A program made the position numbers and the translations under genes. A DNA stretch of 64,000 bases from NCBI RefSeq assembly GCF_041021955.1, contig NZ_CP158375.1, positions 1,364,001 to 1,428,000 on the forward strand. Direction: 5' to 3'. The notes under the pieces were generated by a model. The model did not search any database, was not told the DNA's origin, and saw only the letters and a program-made list of their open reading frames with translations. This document shows positions 34,675-43,696 of the stretch, in pieces. The DNA comes from Caulobacter sp. 73W. GTDB taxonomy: Bacteria > Pseudomonadota > Alphaproteobacteria > Caulobacterales > Caulobacteraceae. Position 1 is the first letter of the stretch. Each line of letters opens with the position of its first letter.

Positions 34675-36324
34675 ATGGGGGAGATCGACGCCGAGGTCGA
34701 TTGCGACCTCTGCATCGTCGGCGGCGGGGCGGCGGGGCTGACCCTGGCGCAGGCGCTGGACGGGCGAGGCCTGCGGATCTGCGTGCTGGAAGGCGGCGGG
34801 CGGCGGATCGACGCCGACGCGCAGGGCCTCTTCGACGGCGAGTGCGTCGGCGAGCCCATGGCCGTGCCGCAGGGCCGCTATCGCGTCCTCGGCGGCGCCA
34901 CCGCCAAGTGGACGGGACGCTGCGCGGAACTCGACCCGCTGGATTTCGAGCCCCGCGCCTGGACGCCGTGGTCCGGCTGGCCGATCAGCCATGCGGATCT
35001 CGCGCCCTACTATCGGCGGGCGGAGGCGGCCTGCGGCTTCCCCCGACCTTGGCGAGGCGATGATGCGACGCCGCGCCTGCGCCAGGCCCGCGCGCTCTGT
35101 CGGTTCGAGGACATCGATTTCTTCGTATGGCGCTACGCCGCCCAACGGTGGCGCACCTATCAGGACTGGGGCGCGCGGTTCGGCCCACGCCTAAGCCGCT
35201 CGCCCCATGTGAAACTGATCCTGGGCGCGGACCTCGTCGGGCTCGAAGGCGGCGGGGGAAGCATCACCGCGGCCCGCGCCCAACGAGCGGACGGCTCGCT
35301 GCTGCGCGTGCGGGCGAGAAGGTTCGTGCTGGCCTGCGGCGGGATCGAGAACAATCGCCTGCTGCTCAACTTCGCCCGCGACCCGGCAAGCGGTCTCGCC
35401 GATCCGCACGACGTCCTGGGCCGCTGGTTCATGCAGCATCCCCGCGCCGTGACCGCCCGGGGCGCGCCCAGCGCTCGAGCCTGCGCGCTGATGCACCTGG
35501 GCCAGGTGCGGCGGGGCGTCCACCACGAGATCGGCCTCGCCCTGAAGCCCACCGCCCAGGCGCGGGAGGGCCTGCTGAACGCCAGCGCCGCCCTACGCTA
35601 TGTGGCCGATCCCCAGGATGGATGGGAGGTGGCCAAGCGCATGGCCAGGGGCGCGCGCCTGGCGCCCGACGAGGTCAGCGCCTTGGCGCGGGACGCCGGC
35701 AAGATCGTCGGCAACCTGGCCCGCCGCGCCGCCGGCCTGGGGCCGGTGCTGAGCGCGCCGACAGCCGAACTGGTGCTCGATCTGGAGCAGACGCCCGATC
35801 CGGAAAGCCGGGTCCTGCTGTCGCCGCAGCGTGATCGTCTCGGCCTGCACAAGGTGCGCATCGACTGGCGCATAAGTCGCCAGGACCGCGCCACCGCCAC
35901 CTTCATGACCCGGGTCTGCGTGGCCGAGCTGGCGCGGTTCGGACTGGCTGATCTGACGCCCACTCCGAACCTGGACGAGACCGGCGGCCTGGTCCCCGAG
36001 GCGATGCTGGAAAGCTATCACCATCTGGGCGGCACGCGCATGAGCGGCGATCCGCGCCACGGCGTGGTCGACGCTGACCTGCGCTTTCACGGCATGGAGA
36101 ACCTCTACGTCCTCGGCGGTTCGGTGATGCCCACGGGCGGCCACGCCAACCCCACCTTCACCATCGTGGCCATGGCCCTGCGACTGGCGGATCACCTGAT
36201 GGTCGCGGGAGCGAGCTCCATGACGGTCATCGAGGAGCCTCATCCTCAGCCGGCGCGGCGGACGCCAGCCACCCCCAGGCGGCGAGGGCGAACAGCAGCA
36301 GCGTCGTCGGCTGGAACGGCATGA
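34675..36324 (+). CDS. GMC-type FAD oxidoreductase in the polysaccharide operon
   Basis: A 549-residue flavoprotein with CIVGGGAAGLTLAQAL at the N-terminus, VLGGATAKWTGRC (the GMC flavin-attachment region), and a C-terminal GMC substrate domain with YHHLGGTRMSGDPRHGVV and PTGGHANPTFTIVAMALRLA. It may oxidise a lipid-linked or nucleotide sugar to a keto sugar or acid; this is inference. GGAGGACGGGAG precedes the ATG. The last about 35 residues are a basic Pro/Arg-rich tail encoded opposite the end of the polymerase gene. Confidence 0.82.
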   Translation: MGEIDAEVDCDLCIVGGGAAGLTLAQALDGRGLRICVLEGGGRRIDADAQGLFDGECVGEPMAVPQGRYRVLGGATAKWTGRCAELDPLDFEPRAWTPWSGWPISHADLAPYYRRAEAACGFPRPWRGDDATPRLRQARALCRFEDIDFFVWRYAAQRWRTYQDWGARFGPRLSRSPHVKLILGADLVGLEGGGGSITAARAQRADGSLLRVRARRFVLACGGIENNRLLLNFARDPASGLADPHDVLGRWFMQHPRAVTARGAPSARACALMHLGQVRRGVHHEIGLALKPTAQAREGLLNASAALRYVADPQDGWEVAKRMARGARLAPDEVSALARDAGKIVGNLARRAAGLGPVLSAPTAELVLDLEQTPDPESRVLLSPQRDRLGLHKVRIDWRISRQDRATATFMTRVCVAELARFGLADLTPTPNLDETGGLVPEAMLESYHHLGGTRMSGDPRHGVVDADLRFHGMENLYVLGGSVMPTGGHANPTFTIVAMALRLADHLMVAGASSMTVIEEPHPQPARRTPATPRRRGRTAAASSAGTA

Positions 36325-37483
36325 AGACGTTCTCGACCTTGGCCCGCACCGCCATCACCAGGAACATCGAGACCACGAAGGCCGGCGCCAGACCCGGACG
36401 GCTGACGGCGTGAATGATCAGCCGCACGCCGCTGGCCGCCAGGGCCAGGCCGATGGCGGCGGCGCCGAGCAGACCGAAGTCCACCGCCCATTCGCGGTAG
36501 GTGTCGTGGAAGTGGAAACCCTTGCCGTCGGTGAGCCCGGCCCAGCGCAACAGGCCGAGCGTCGTGGAGTTGTCGCCCAGCCAGGTGGAGCGGAAGCCGT
36601 GGCCGATCAGCGGCCGGTCGGCGATCAGCCGGTCCGCGAACGCCCAAAGCCAGTCGCGCCCGGTGAGGCCGGCGTCCTTGTGCAGGACGTCGGAGGCGAA
36701 GGTCTGGGCCTCCTCGACCAGGATCGGCATGGCCGCCGCCAGCGGCGCCAGCATCAGGACCAGGATCGCGGCGGCGGCGGCCCGCCCGCGCGGCGGCAGC
36801 AGACCCAGGGCCCCGAAGCCGATCAACAGCCCGACGCCAAGAACGGCGGTGATCATGCCCCCCGCCGACTGGCCCGTGGCCAGGACGAAGGCGGCGGCGG
36901 GCAGCCCGGCCAGGGCGGGCAGGCGCGCCCACAGGGGTTGGCGTCCGTCGCCGAGCACGGCCAGACCGCTGACGAGCACCAGCTGGGACAGCACGCCCAT
37001 GGCGTTCTTGGAGCCCAGGATGCCGATCAGCACCGGCCCCTCCGCCGACGCCCCGCGCCGACCATAGGCGATGCAGATCAGAAGGATCAGGAAGGTGCTG
37101 AGAAAGACGCCGCGGACATAGGTCCGCAGCGGACTGACCGCGACGATCGTCACGGCGATGGCGATGGTCAGCGCCAGTTGCGCGCCATAGCGCAGGCTGA
37201 CCCCCGGCGCCGTCGACCAGAGCGTCGACAGGCAGACCAGCACCCCGATGGCGATCAGCGGCCAGGCGCGCTGGACGGCGCCGATCACGGTGACCGGCTT
37301 CAGCCAGACCAGGGCGCCCAGCACCGCCAGCTGCAAAAGGATGTTGAGCGGGCCGAGAATGGCGGTCCAGCTGAGCGTAAGCGCCGCCAGGGCGAGACCG
37401 CCGATCAGCACGTCGCCCCAGTCGGAGGGGCGCGCGTGATCCTCGCTCCAGGACCCTTCCTGTGCGTGCGCGGTGTTGTTCAT
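36227..37483 (-). CDS. O-antigen ligase/polymerase family protein (ExoQ-like)
   Basis: A 418-residue inner-membrane protein with about ten to twelve hydrophobic helices. The large periplasmic loop with TGRDWLWAFADRLIADRPLIG and FHFHDTYREWAVDFGLLG is the Wzy/WaaL signature. In this context it is most likely the polymerase that joins lipid-linked repeat units (Wzy/ExoQ role). It is on the opposite strand from the operon and its end overlaps the GMC gene by 98 bp. The ATG at 37483 has an AGGGGGCGGCGAGG leader; an open frame continues upstream to 37585. Confidence 0.85.
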   Translation of the reverse strand: MNNTAHAQEGSWSEDHARPSDWGDVLIGGLALAALTLSWTAILGPLNILLQLAVLGALVWLKPVTVIGAVQRAWPLIAIGVLVCLSTLWSTAPGVSLRYGAQLALTIAIAVTIVAVSPLRTYVRGVFLSTFLILLICIAYGRRGASAEGPVLIGILGSKNAMGVLSQLVLVSGLAVLGDGRQPLWARLPALAGLPAAAFVLATGQSAGGMITAVLGVGLLIGFGALGLLPPRGRAAAAAILVLMLAPLAAAMPILVEEAQTFASDVLHKDAGLTGRDWLWAFADRLIADRPLIGHGFRSTWLGDNSTTLGLLRWAGLTDGKGFHFHDTYREWAVDFGLLGAAAIGLALAASGVRLIIHAVSRPGLAPAFVVSMFLVMAVRAKVENVFMPFQPTTLLLFALAAWGWLASAAPAEDEAPR

Positions 37484-37650
37484 CCTCGCCGCCCCCTTGC
37501 TGGTCCTAGACCCAACGCAGCTTGGCCTTTCAGGTTCACCCGCGCCGTCCCGGCGCCATGCGATGGCCCCACTGCACGTGGTCAATGGGGCGCCATGAGG
37601 GCGCCTGCGTCAGGGCGCGCCCAATTGCTGAACACCCAAGCGAGGCGAAC

Positions 37651-38697
37651 ATGCGCAGACACCTGATCCTAGGCTGCGCCGCCATGGCGGCGGCATTGAG
37701 CTGGTCCTCCCTGGCGTCGGCGCAACCCAGGCCGTCTCCCGCGGTGGCCGCGGCGGCGGGGGCGCCGTTGCGGCTGACCTTCGACGAGGGGTTTGAACGC
37801 CGCCCCTCGCCCGAGCGCTGGGCCACCGCCTACAAGAACGCCGGGCCCGATCCCAAGAGCCTGTCCGACCGCAGCCTGTATGGAAACCGCGAGCGGCAAG
37901 TCTATTTCGACAAGGCCTTCCTGGGTCTGGGCGTCGATCCGTTCTCGGTGCGCGGCGGCGTGCTGACCATCACCGCCAGGCCGCTGGACGAGAAGGCGCG
38001 TCGGGCGGTGGCGCGCGCGCTGGACGGCCGCTCGGAGAAGCTGCGGCGCAGCGCCCTGAAGGACGTCCGCTACAGCTCGGGCGTGCTGACCACCAAGGGC
38101 CGGTTCGAGCAGCGGCACGGCTATTTCGAGATGCGGGCCCGCTGGACCGGCGGCAAGGGCCTTTGGCCCGCCTTCTGGCTGCTGCCCGCCAACGGCGCCT
38201 GGCCGCCGGAGATCGACGTGGTCGAGGTGCTCGGCCACGACATGCGGACCATCTACCAGTCGGCCCACTCCAAGGCCGGCGGCAAGCATGTGGGCCGCAC
38301 CCAGAAGGCGCGGCTGGAGGGTGAGGACGCCTCCAGCTTCCACACCTACGGCGTGCTGTGGACCCCGGGGGAGCTGCGCTTCTTCATCGACGGGGTGCAG
38401 ACCAACCAGACCCCCGCGCCGGCCGACGCCGCCGGCCCGATGTACATGATCGTCAACCTGGCGGTCGGCGGCAAATGGCCGGGCGATCCGGACGTGCGCA
38501 CGCGCTTCCCGGCCCGCATGGAGATCGACCATGTGCGGGCCTGGGCCTGGGGTGAGCCGACCGATCAGGGCTGGACCGGCGCCTTGCGCAGCCGACGGGT
38601 GAACTTGCCCGCCACCGAACCCGCCAGACCGAGCACATCGGCGAAGGCGGCGCGGCCGCCGGGGAAGGCCAGGACTGCGGACCACGCCGCGCCGTAG
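37651..38697 (+). CDS. Secreted GH16 glucanase (ExoK-like)
   Basis: A 348-residue exported glycoside hydrolase. Residues 1-24 are a signal peptide (ending SLASA). The GH16 domain (about 38-300) has WPAFWLLPANG and the catalytic signature EIDVVE with Glu187 and Glu192. It probably trims or depolymerises the polysaccharide made by this locus, as ExoK does for succinoglycan. The domain ends near residue 302 (AWAWGEP). The remaining about 45 residues are a low-complexity tail read through the antisense end of the flippase gene. Confidence 0.87.
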   Translation: MRRHLILGCAAMAAALSWSSLASAQPRPSPAVAAAAGAPLRLTFDEGFERRPSPERWATAYKNAGPDPKSLSDRSLYGNRERQVYFDKAFLGLGVDPFSVRGGVLTITARPLDEKARRAVARALDGRSEKLRRSALKDVRYSSGVLTTKGRFEQRHGYFEMRARWTGGKGLWPAFWLLPANGAWPPEIDVVEVLGHDMRTIYQSAHSKAGGKHVGRTQKARLEGEDASSFHTYGVLWTPGELRFFIDGVQTNQTPAPADAAGPMYMIVNLAVGGKWPGDPDVRTRFPARMEIDHVRAWAWGEPTDQGWTGALRSRRVNLPATEPARPSTSAKAARPPGKARTADHAAP

Positions 38698-40097
38698 GCC
38701 AGGAACGCCATGAGACCCAGGTCGATGATCGCGAAGCCCGTCGTGAAGCGCCGCGCCGCCGCCAGGGCGACCGCCGCCGCAGCCGCGCCCACGGCGAACG
38801 GCACGGCCAAAAGGTAGAGGTCGCGCGTGCGGACCGGCCCCTTGCGGCCCACCCACCACCAGATGATCGGCAGCCGCAGGGCGATGTCGGAGATCGCATA
38901 GGCCGCCGCCACGCCGACCGCGCCCCAAGGCAGGCCGATGGCGAAGGCGGCGATGGAGGTGACGGCGTTGATCAGGCCCCAGCGGGCGAACTCGCCCGTG
39001 CGCTGCTGGCTGATGAACAGCCAGCCCAGGGTGGAGGTCATGGGCTGGTGCAGGCCCGCAAGGCCCAGCCAGGCGAAGATCGGCGCGGCCCCCGCCCATT
39101 CGTCCCCCATCAGGGTCGGGATCAGCTTGTCGGCGGTGAGGATCAGGAACGTCACCCCCGGCAGGGCGACCAGCAGGATCTGGCGCACCGTGCGGGCATA
39201 GGCGTGGCGATAGCGTCCCTCCTCCTCGCGCAGCCGCGACAGGACCGGGACCATGACCCGCGACAGGGGGGCGTTGATCTGCTGCAGGGGCCACAGCAGC
39301 AGCTTGTAGGCGCGGTCGTACAGGCCGAGCGCGTCGGCCCCGGCCGCCCGGCCGATCAGCACCTTGTCGATGTTGCGTGCCAGGAAGTTGGTCAGGTTGA
39401 AGCCGGTCAGCCCGCCGCCGAACCGCAGCATGGCGCCCACCTCCCGGATCGGTCCGGGACGGGACGGGCGCCAGCCGGCGCTGATCCACGCCCCGACCAG
39501 CGCGGTTCCCATGGTCACCGCCACGGAGGCGAACAGGGCCCAGGGGCTGGGCCGGATCCAGGCGACCAGCACGGCGGCAGCGAAGCCCAGCACCGTGCCG
39601 GCGATGTCGATCACCGCCAGCCGCGCGAACCGCATGTGCCGGTTGAGCAGCGCCATGTGCTGGGCGGTGAGTCCGGCGATGATCACCGTCGCCGCCAGGG
39701 CCAGGGTCATGCCCACGGCGCGCGGCTCGCCATAGAAGGCGCCGATCAGCGGCGCGGCGGCGGCGAGTGCGGCCGCCAGCAGCGACGACAATCCCACATT
39801 CACCCAGAACAGCGTGCTGGCCTGGCGCGGGGTGATGGTGGTCGAGGTCACCACCGCCTGGGCCAGGCCCAGGTCCTGGAACATCATCACGAAGGCGGTG
39901 ATCGGCATCACCATGGCGAAGACCCCGAAGTCGTCCGGCGACAAAAGCCGCGCGAGAACGACGACGGAGAGGAACTGGACGACCACCTTGATCGTTTGGG
40001 ACAGGCCCGTCACCGCGACGCCGCCGATCGCCCGCGCCCTCAGCTGATCCGAGGGCGCGCTCATTGGCGCATCAAGAAGTTCTTTTGAAGACTTCAT
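38565..40097 (-). CDS. Wzx-type polysaccharide flippase
   Basis: A 510-residue polysaccharide transport protein of the MOP/PST superfamily. About twelve to fourteen hydrophobic helices run through it, and the N-terminal ARAIGGVAVTGLSQTIKVVVQ, LARLLSPDDFGVFAMV and QDLGLAQAVV are typical of WzxC/ExoT. It flips lipid-linked repeat units across the inner membrane. It lies on the minus strand, convergent with the GH16 gene, with a 133-bp tail overlap. A start at 40064 (MSAPSDQLRAR) would remove the first 11 residues. Confidence 0.88.
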   Translation of the reverse strand: MKSSKELLDAPMSAPSDQLRARAIGGVAVTGLSQTIKVVVQFLSVVVLARLLSPDDFGVFAMVMPITAFVMMFQDLGLAQAVVTSTTITPRQASTLFWVNVGLSSLLAAALAAAAPLIGAFYGEPRAVGMTLALAATVIIAGLTAQHMALLNRHMRFARLAVIDIAGTVLGFAAAVLVAWIRPSPWALFASVAVTMGTALVGAWISAGWRPSRPGPIREVGAMLRFGGGLTGFNLTNFLARNIDKVLIGRAAGADALGLYDRAYKLLLWPLQQINAPLSRVMVPVLSRLREEEGRYRHAYARTVRQILLVALPGVTFLILTADKLIPTLMGDEWAGAAPIFAWLGLAGLHQPMTSTLGWLFISQQRTGEFARWGLINAVTSIAAFAIGLPWGAVGVAAAYAISDIALRLPIIWWWVGRKGPVRTRDLYLLAVPFAVGAAAAAVALAAARRFTTGFAIIDLGLMAFLAYGAAWSAVLAFPGGRAAFADVLGLAGSVAGKFTRRLRKAPVQP

Positions 40098-40140
40098 TTG
40101 GGCACAATCTCAAAACATACAGTCACCGCTCAATAACGCC

Positions 40141-40169
40141 TTGACGCACTTCTTCGCAAGTGCAGCATA
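40141..40169 (+). promoter_or_regulatory. Candidate promoter with overlapping inverted repeat
   Basis: TTGACG (40141-40146) is a good -35 hexamer, with a loosely matching AT-rich -10 (GCATAT) about 18 bp later. The spacer holds the inverted repeat GCACTT-N6-AAGTGC (40146-40163). The next gene starts at 40208. A repressor bound here would block the promoter. Confidence 0.35.
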
Positions 40170-40207
40170 TGCGAGCCGACCAACTGCGATGCGATTGAGG
40201 GATTCTC

Positions 40208-41236
40208 ATGCACTACCGCTCCGTGGCCGACATGAGCGACACGATCACGCGCAATCTTCGCAAGCTGCCCGCCGACATCGATCTGGTGGTGGGGGTGCCG
40301 CGCAGCGGTCTTCTCGCCGGGTCGATGATCAGCCTGGCCCTGAACCTGCCCCTGGCGGACCTGAACGGCTTCGCCGCCGGCCGGCTGCTGGCCACCGGAA
40401 GCACGCGACGGCGCGCGGGGTTCGATCCCGACGCGCCGCCCCGCAAGGTCCTGGTGGTGGACGACAGCATCAACAGCGGCGGCTCCATGGCCGAGGCCCG
40501 CAAGATGCTGATCGAGGCGGGCTATGAGGGCGAATTGGTGTTCTGCGCGGTCTACGGCCTCGCGCCGCAACACGCCGAGGCGGACGTGGTGCTGGAGGTC
40601 GCGCCCTACCCGCGCATGTTCCAGTGGAACGCCATGCATCACAGCTATCTGGCCGACGCCTGCCTCGACATCGACGGGGTGCTTTGCTGCGATCCGCTGG
40701 ATGAGGAAAACGACGACGGCGACCGCTATCGCGCCTTCCTGACCTCCGCCCGCGCTTTCCTGCGCCCGTCGCGCAAGGTGGGCCACCTGGTCACCAGCCG
40801 GCTGGAGAAGTACCGGCCCGAGACGGAGGCCTGGCTGGCCGCGGAGGGGATCGAGTACGGCAAGCTATGGATGCTGGACCTGCCCGACGCCGCCGCCCGC
40901 CGACGCGCCGGCGCTCACGGCGGCTTCAAGGCCGGGGTCTATGCCAGCCTGCGGGACGCGGCCCTGTTCATCGAGAGCGAGGAACGCCAGGCCGTCGAGA
41001 TCGCCCGCAAGTCGGGCAAGCCGGTGCTCAGCATCGAAAGCCAGACCCTGATCTATCCCGAGCGCATTGAGGACCTGACCGCCATGCGCCAACGGCGGGT
41101 GGGTTATGAGCGCCGACGGATGGAGGTGGAGACGCCGCCGCCCACGGGCCTGAAGGGCGCCGCGCGGCGCCTGCTGGGCGCACCGCTTTACGACCAGCTG
41201 AAGCGCGCCGTCCGCGCCCAGGCCGGGGCCGGCTGA
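40208..41236 (+). CDS. Phosphoribosyltransferase fused to a HAD-like phosphatase domain
   Basis: A 342-residue two-domain protein. Residues about 10-135 are a type I phosphoribosyltransferase with the PRPP-binding loop KVLVVDDSINSGGSM (about 80-94) and VVGVPRSGLLAG. Residues about 148-290 look like a HAD-superfamily domain: DIDGVL with Asp154 and Asp156 (motif I), HLVTSRLEKYRPE (motif II), and LFIESEERQAVEIAR near the expected acidic motif. The C-terminus is basic. It begins the second rightward block of the polysaccharide locus. A role in making an unusual nucleotide- or phosphoribosyl-linked donor is possible but unproven. Confidence 0.75.
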   Translation: MHYRSVADMSDTITRNLRKLPADIDLVVGVPRSGLLAGSMISLALNLPLADLNGFAAGRLLATGSTRRRAGFDPDAPPRKVLVVDDSINSGGSMAEARKMLIEAGYEGELVFCAVYGLAPQHAEADVVLEVAPYPRMFQWNAMHHSYLADACLDIDGVLCCDPLDEENDDGDRYRAFLTSARAFLRPSRKVGHLVTSRLEKYRPETEAWLAAEGIEYGKLWMLDLPDAAARRRAGAHGGFKAGVYASLRDAALFIESEERQAVEIARKSGKPVLSIESQTLIYPERIEDLTAMRQRRVGYERRRMEVETPPPTGLKGAARRLLGAPLYDQLKRAVRAQAGAG

Positions 41237-41267
41237 CCACCGCACGCCTCCGCCCCTCCCTTCGAAG

Positions 41268-42551
41268 ATGACGAGACCGCCCATGCCCTCCGTGCTCGCC
41301 GCCAACGACGTCGCACTCCCGGTCACCGTGCTGGTGCCCACCTACAACCGGCCGCAGTACCTGGCTGAGGCGCTGAACAGCCTGCTGGCCCAGGACCGCC
41401 CGGCGGCGGAGATCGTGGTCATCGACGATGGCTCCGACACTGACGCGGCCGAACAGGTGGTGAAGGGCTTCAATGGCGCGGTCGGCTATCTGCGCCAGGA
41501 CAACATGGGCAAGTCGGCGGCGCTCAACCTCGGCCTGGCCCACACCCGCCAGCCGCTGGTGTGGATCTTCGACGACGACGACATCGCCGATCCCACCGCC
41601 CTGTCGACCCTGTACGCGGCGCTGGAGGCGGCGCCCGAGGCGGGGTTCGCCTACGGCCTGTGCGACAAGTTCCACGGCGACTGGCCCGCCCCGCTCAGCC
41701 CGCCGAACACCGCCTATCATTCCGATAATCGCCGGGCGCTCTATGTGCGGCTGCTGGAGGACTTCTTCATCTGGCAGGGCTCGATGCTGGTGCGTCGCGA
41801 GGCCTATGACGCGGTCGGCCCGTTCGACGTGCGCATGGCGCGCTCCCAGGACTATGAGATGAACCTGCGGCTGGCGCGGCGCTTCGCCGGGGCCGGCGTG
41901 CCCAAGGTGATGTTCCACCAGCGCCACCACGACGGCGTGCGCGGTCCCAAGGCGGCCCAGGTGAAGGCTGACGCCGTGGAGGCCGCGTGGAAGCGCTACA
42001 ACCAGCTGATCTTCACCGAGATCCACGCCAGCCATGATCTGGACGAGTTTCATGCGGAGGTCGAAGGCGGCGGGGCGCCGGAACGGCGGCGGATCACCGC
42101 CCTGATCCAGCGCGGCTGCATCATGGCCCGGCGCGGACTATGGCCCCTGGCCAACCGCGACTTCGACGAGGCCGCCGAGCTCTGCGCCCAGGGGGCGATG
42201 TCGACGCTGAACGCCCAGGAGGTCGCCGCGCTTCGCAGGGTGTTCCAGCCCGGCGCCCGGTCGAGCTTCGCGGACGCCGACGAGGCGCGCGCCTTTGGCC
42301 GGACCCTGCGCCGCTTCGCCGACCCGGCCCTCGCATCGCGCATCCGGGGCAACCTGTTGCTGCCGGTCAGCTATCGCATCCGCAAGCTGCTGGAGCGTGA
42401 GCCGTCTCCCCAAGGGGAAGCGCGGCAAATCCGGCTGATCCTCACTCATCTGAGCGGACCGGGCGCGGTCATGGAGTATTTCAAGGCCCGTCGTGAAGCG
42501 CTGCTGATGTACGGGGTGCAGCCGCTGGACGCGGCCGGCGCCTCGGCCTGA
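41268..42551 (+). CDS. Family 2 glycosyltransferase with C-terminal helical domain
   Basis: A 427-residue protein. The GT2 domain (about 14-240) has VTVLVPTYNRPQYLAEALNS, VVIDDGSDTDAAEQV, the metal site FDDDDIADP and SQDYEMNLRLARRF. The remaining about 190 residues are helical and unassigned. It likely adds one sugar of the repeat unit. A start at 41283 (MPSVLAAND) is an alternative. The next gene follows after 8 bp. Confidence 0.83.
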   Translation: MTRPPMPSVLAANDVALPVTVLVPTYNRPQYLAEALNSLLAQDRPAAEIVVIDDGSDTDAAEQVVKGFNGAVGYLRQDNMGKSAALNLGLAHTRQPLVWIFDDDDIADPTALSTLYAALEAAPEAGFAYGLCDKFHGDWPAPLSPPNTAYHSDNRRALYVRLLEDFFIWQGSMLVRREAYDAVGPFDVRMARSQDYEMNLRLARRFAGAGVPKVMFHQRHHDGVRGPKAAQVKADAVEAAWKRYNQLIFTEIHASHDLDEFHAEVEGGGAPERRRITALIQRGCIMARRGLWPLANRDFDEAAELCAQGAMSTLNAQEVAALRRVFQPGARSSFADADEARAFGRTLRRFADPALASRIRGNLLLPVSYRIRKLLEREPSPQGEARQIRLILTHLSGPGAVMEYFKARREALLMYGVQPLDAAGASA

Positions 42552-42559
42552 GGTCGCCG

Positions 42560-43696
42560 ATGCGGATCGCCTATTTCGTTCACAACCTGAAAGACCCGGC
42601 GGTGCGTCGGCGGCTGTGGCTGTTGCGCTTGGGCGGGGCGGAGGTCAGTCTTCTTGGCTTTCGCCGATCGGCCGAGCCTGTGGAAGCCGCGCCGGGAGAG
42701 CCGGTCGTCGATCTGGGGCGCACCCATGACGCGGCCATGGGCCAGCGGGCCCTGGCCGTCGCCAAAGCCGTGGCGCGCACCCCGGCCCTACGCGGGGCGG
42801 TGGCGGGACGCGACGTGATCATGGCCCGCAACATGGAGACCCTGGCGGTGGCCGCCGCCGCGCGGGCCCTGCACGCGCCGCGCGCCAAGCTGATCTACGA
42901 ATGCCTCGATGTTCACCGCAGCCTGCTGGGCGAGGGCGTGAAGTCCAAGGCGATGCGCTGGATGGAGCGCGGACTGATGTCCGCTTGCGACCAGGTGGTG
43001 GTCTCCTCCCCCGCCTTCGTGGAGCACTATTTCGAACCTCGCCAGCGCCTGTCGCGCCCTTGGCTGCTGATCGAGAACAAGCTGGTTCACGATCGCGGCC
43101 TGGACGAGGCCGCCGCCTTCACGGCCGGCCCGCCGCCCGGGCCGCCCTGGGTCATCGGCTGGTTCGGGGTGATCCGCTGCGCCAAGAGCCTGGCCATGCT
43201 GCGCCAGATCGCGACCGCCCTTCCCGGCCAGGTGAAGGTGGTCATCCGGGGCCAGGTGGCGCGCCATGAGTTCGACGACTTCGATGGTCAGGTCGCCGCC
43301 ACGCCCGGCATGACCTACCTCGGCCCCTACGATCCGTCGGAGGTGTCACGCTGCTATGGCGAGGTCCATTTCAGCTGGGCCATCGACTATTTCGAGGAGG
43401 GGCTGAACTCCGTCTGGCTGCTGCCCAACCGCCTCTATGAAGGCGGCCGCAACGGCGTGCCCGCCTTGGCCCTGGCCGGGGTGGAGACGGGCCGGTGGGT
43501 GAGGGAGCGCAAAGCGGGCCTGGTGCTGAGCGATCCCGTGTCGGATCTGACGGCGCGGCTGGAGGCGATGACCCCGGCCGAGTACGCCGCGCTGCGCGAC
43601 CGGGTTGAAACCTTGCCTCCCTCGACCTTCACCTATGACAGCAAGGACAGCGCGCGCTTGGTCGCGGCCCTGGCGGCCCAGGGGGCGGCGGCATGA
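42560..43696 (+). CDS. GT4-like glycosyltransferase
   Basis: A 378-residue GT-B fold protein. MRIAYFVHNLKDPAVRRRL opens the N-terminal Rossmann domain. LIYECLDVHRSLLG and ERGLMSACDQVVVSSPAF resemble GT4 enzymes, and the C-terminal domain has WVIGWFGVIRCAKSLAML and LPNRLYEGGRNGVPALAL in the donor-binding site. It overlaps the following gene by 4 bp. Confidence 0.78.
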   Translation: MRIAYFVHNLKDPAVRRRLWLLRLGGAEVSLLGFRRSAEPVEAAPGEPVVDLGRTHDAAMGQRALAVAKAVARTPALRGAVAGRDVIMARNMETLAVAAAARALHAPRAKLIYECLDVHRSLLGEGVKSKAMRWMERGLMSACDQVVVSSPAFVEHYFEPRQRLSRPWLLIENKLVHDRGLDEAAAFTAGPPPGPPWVIGWFGVIRCAKSLAMLRQIATALPGQVKVVIRGQVARHEFDDFDGQVAATPGMTYLGPYDPSEVSRCYGEVHFSWAIDYFEEGLNSVWLLPNRLYEGGRNGVPALALAGVETGRWVRERKAGLVLSDPVSDLTARLEAMTPAEYAALRDRVETLPPSTFTYDSKDSARLVAALAAQGAAA

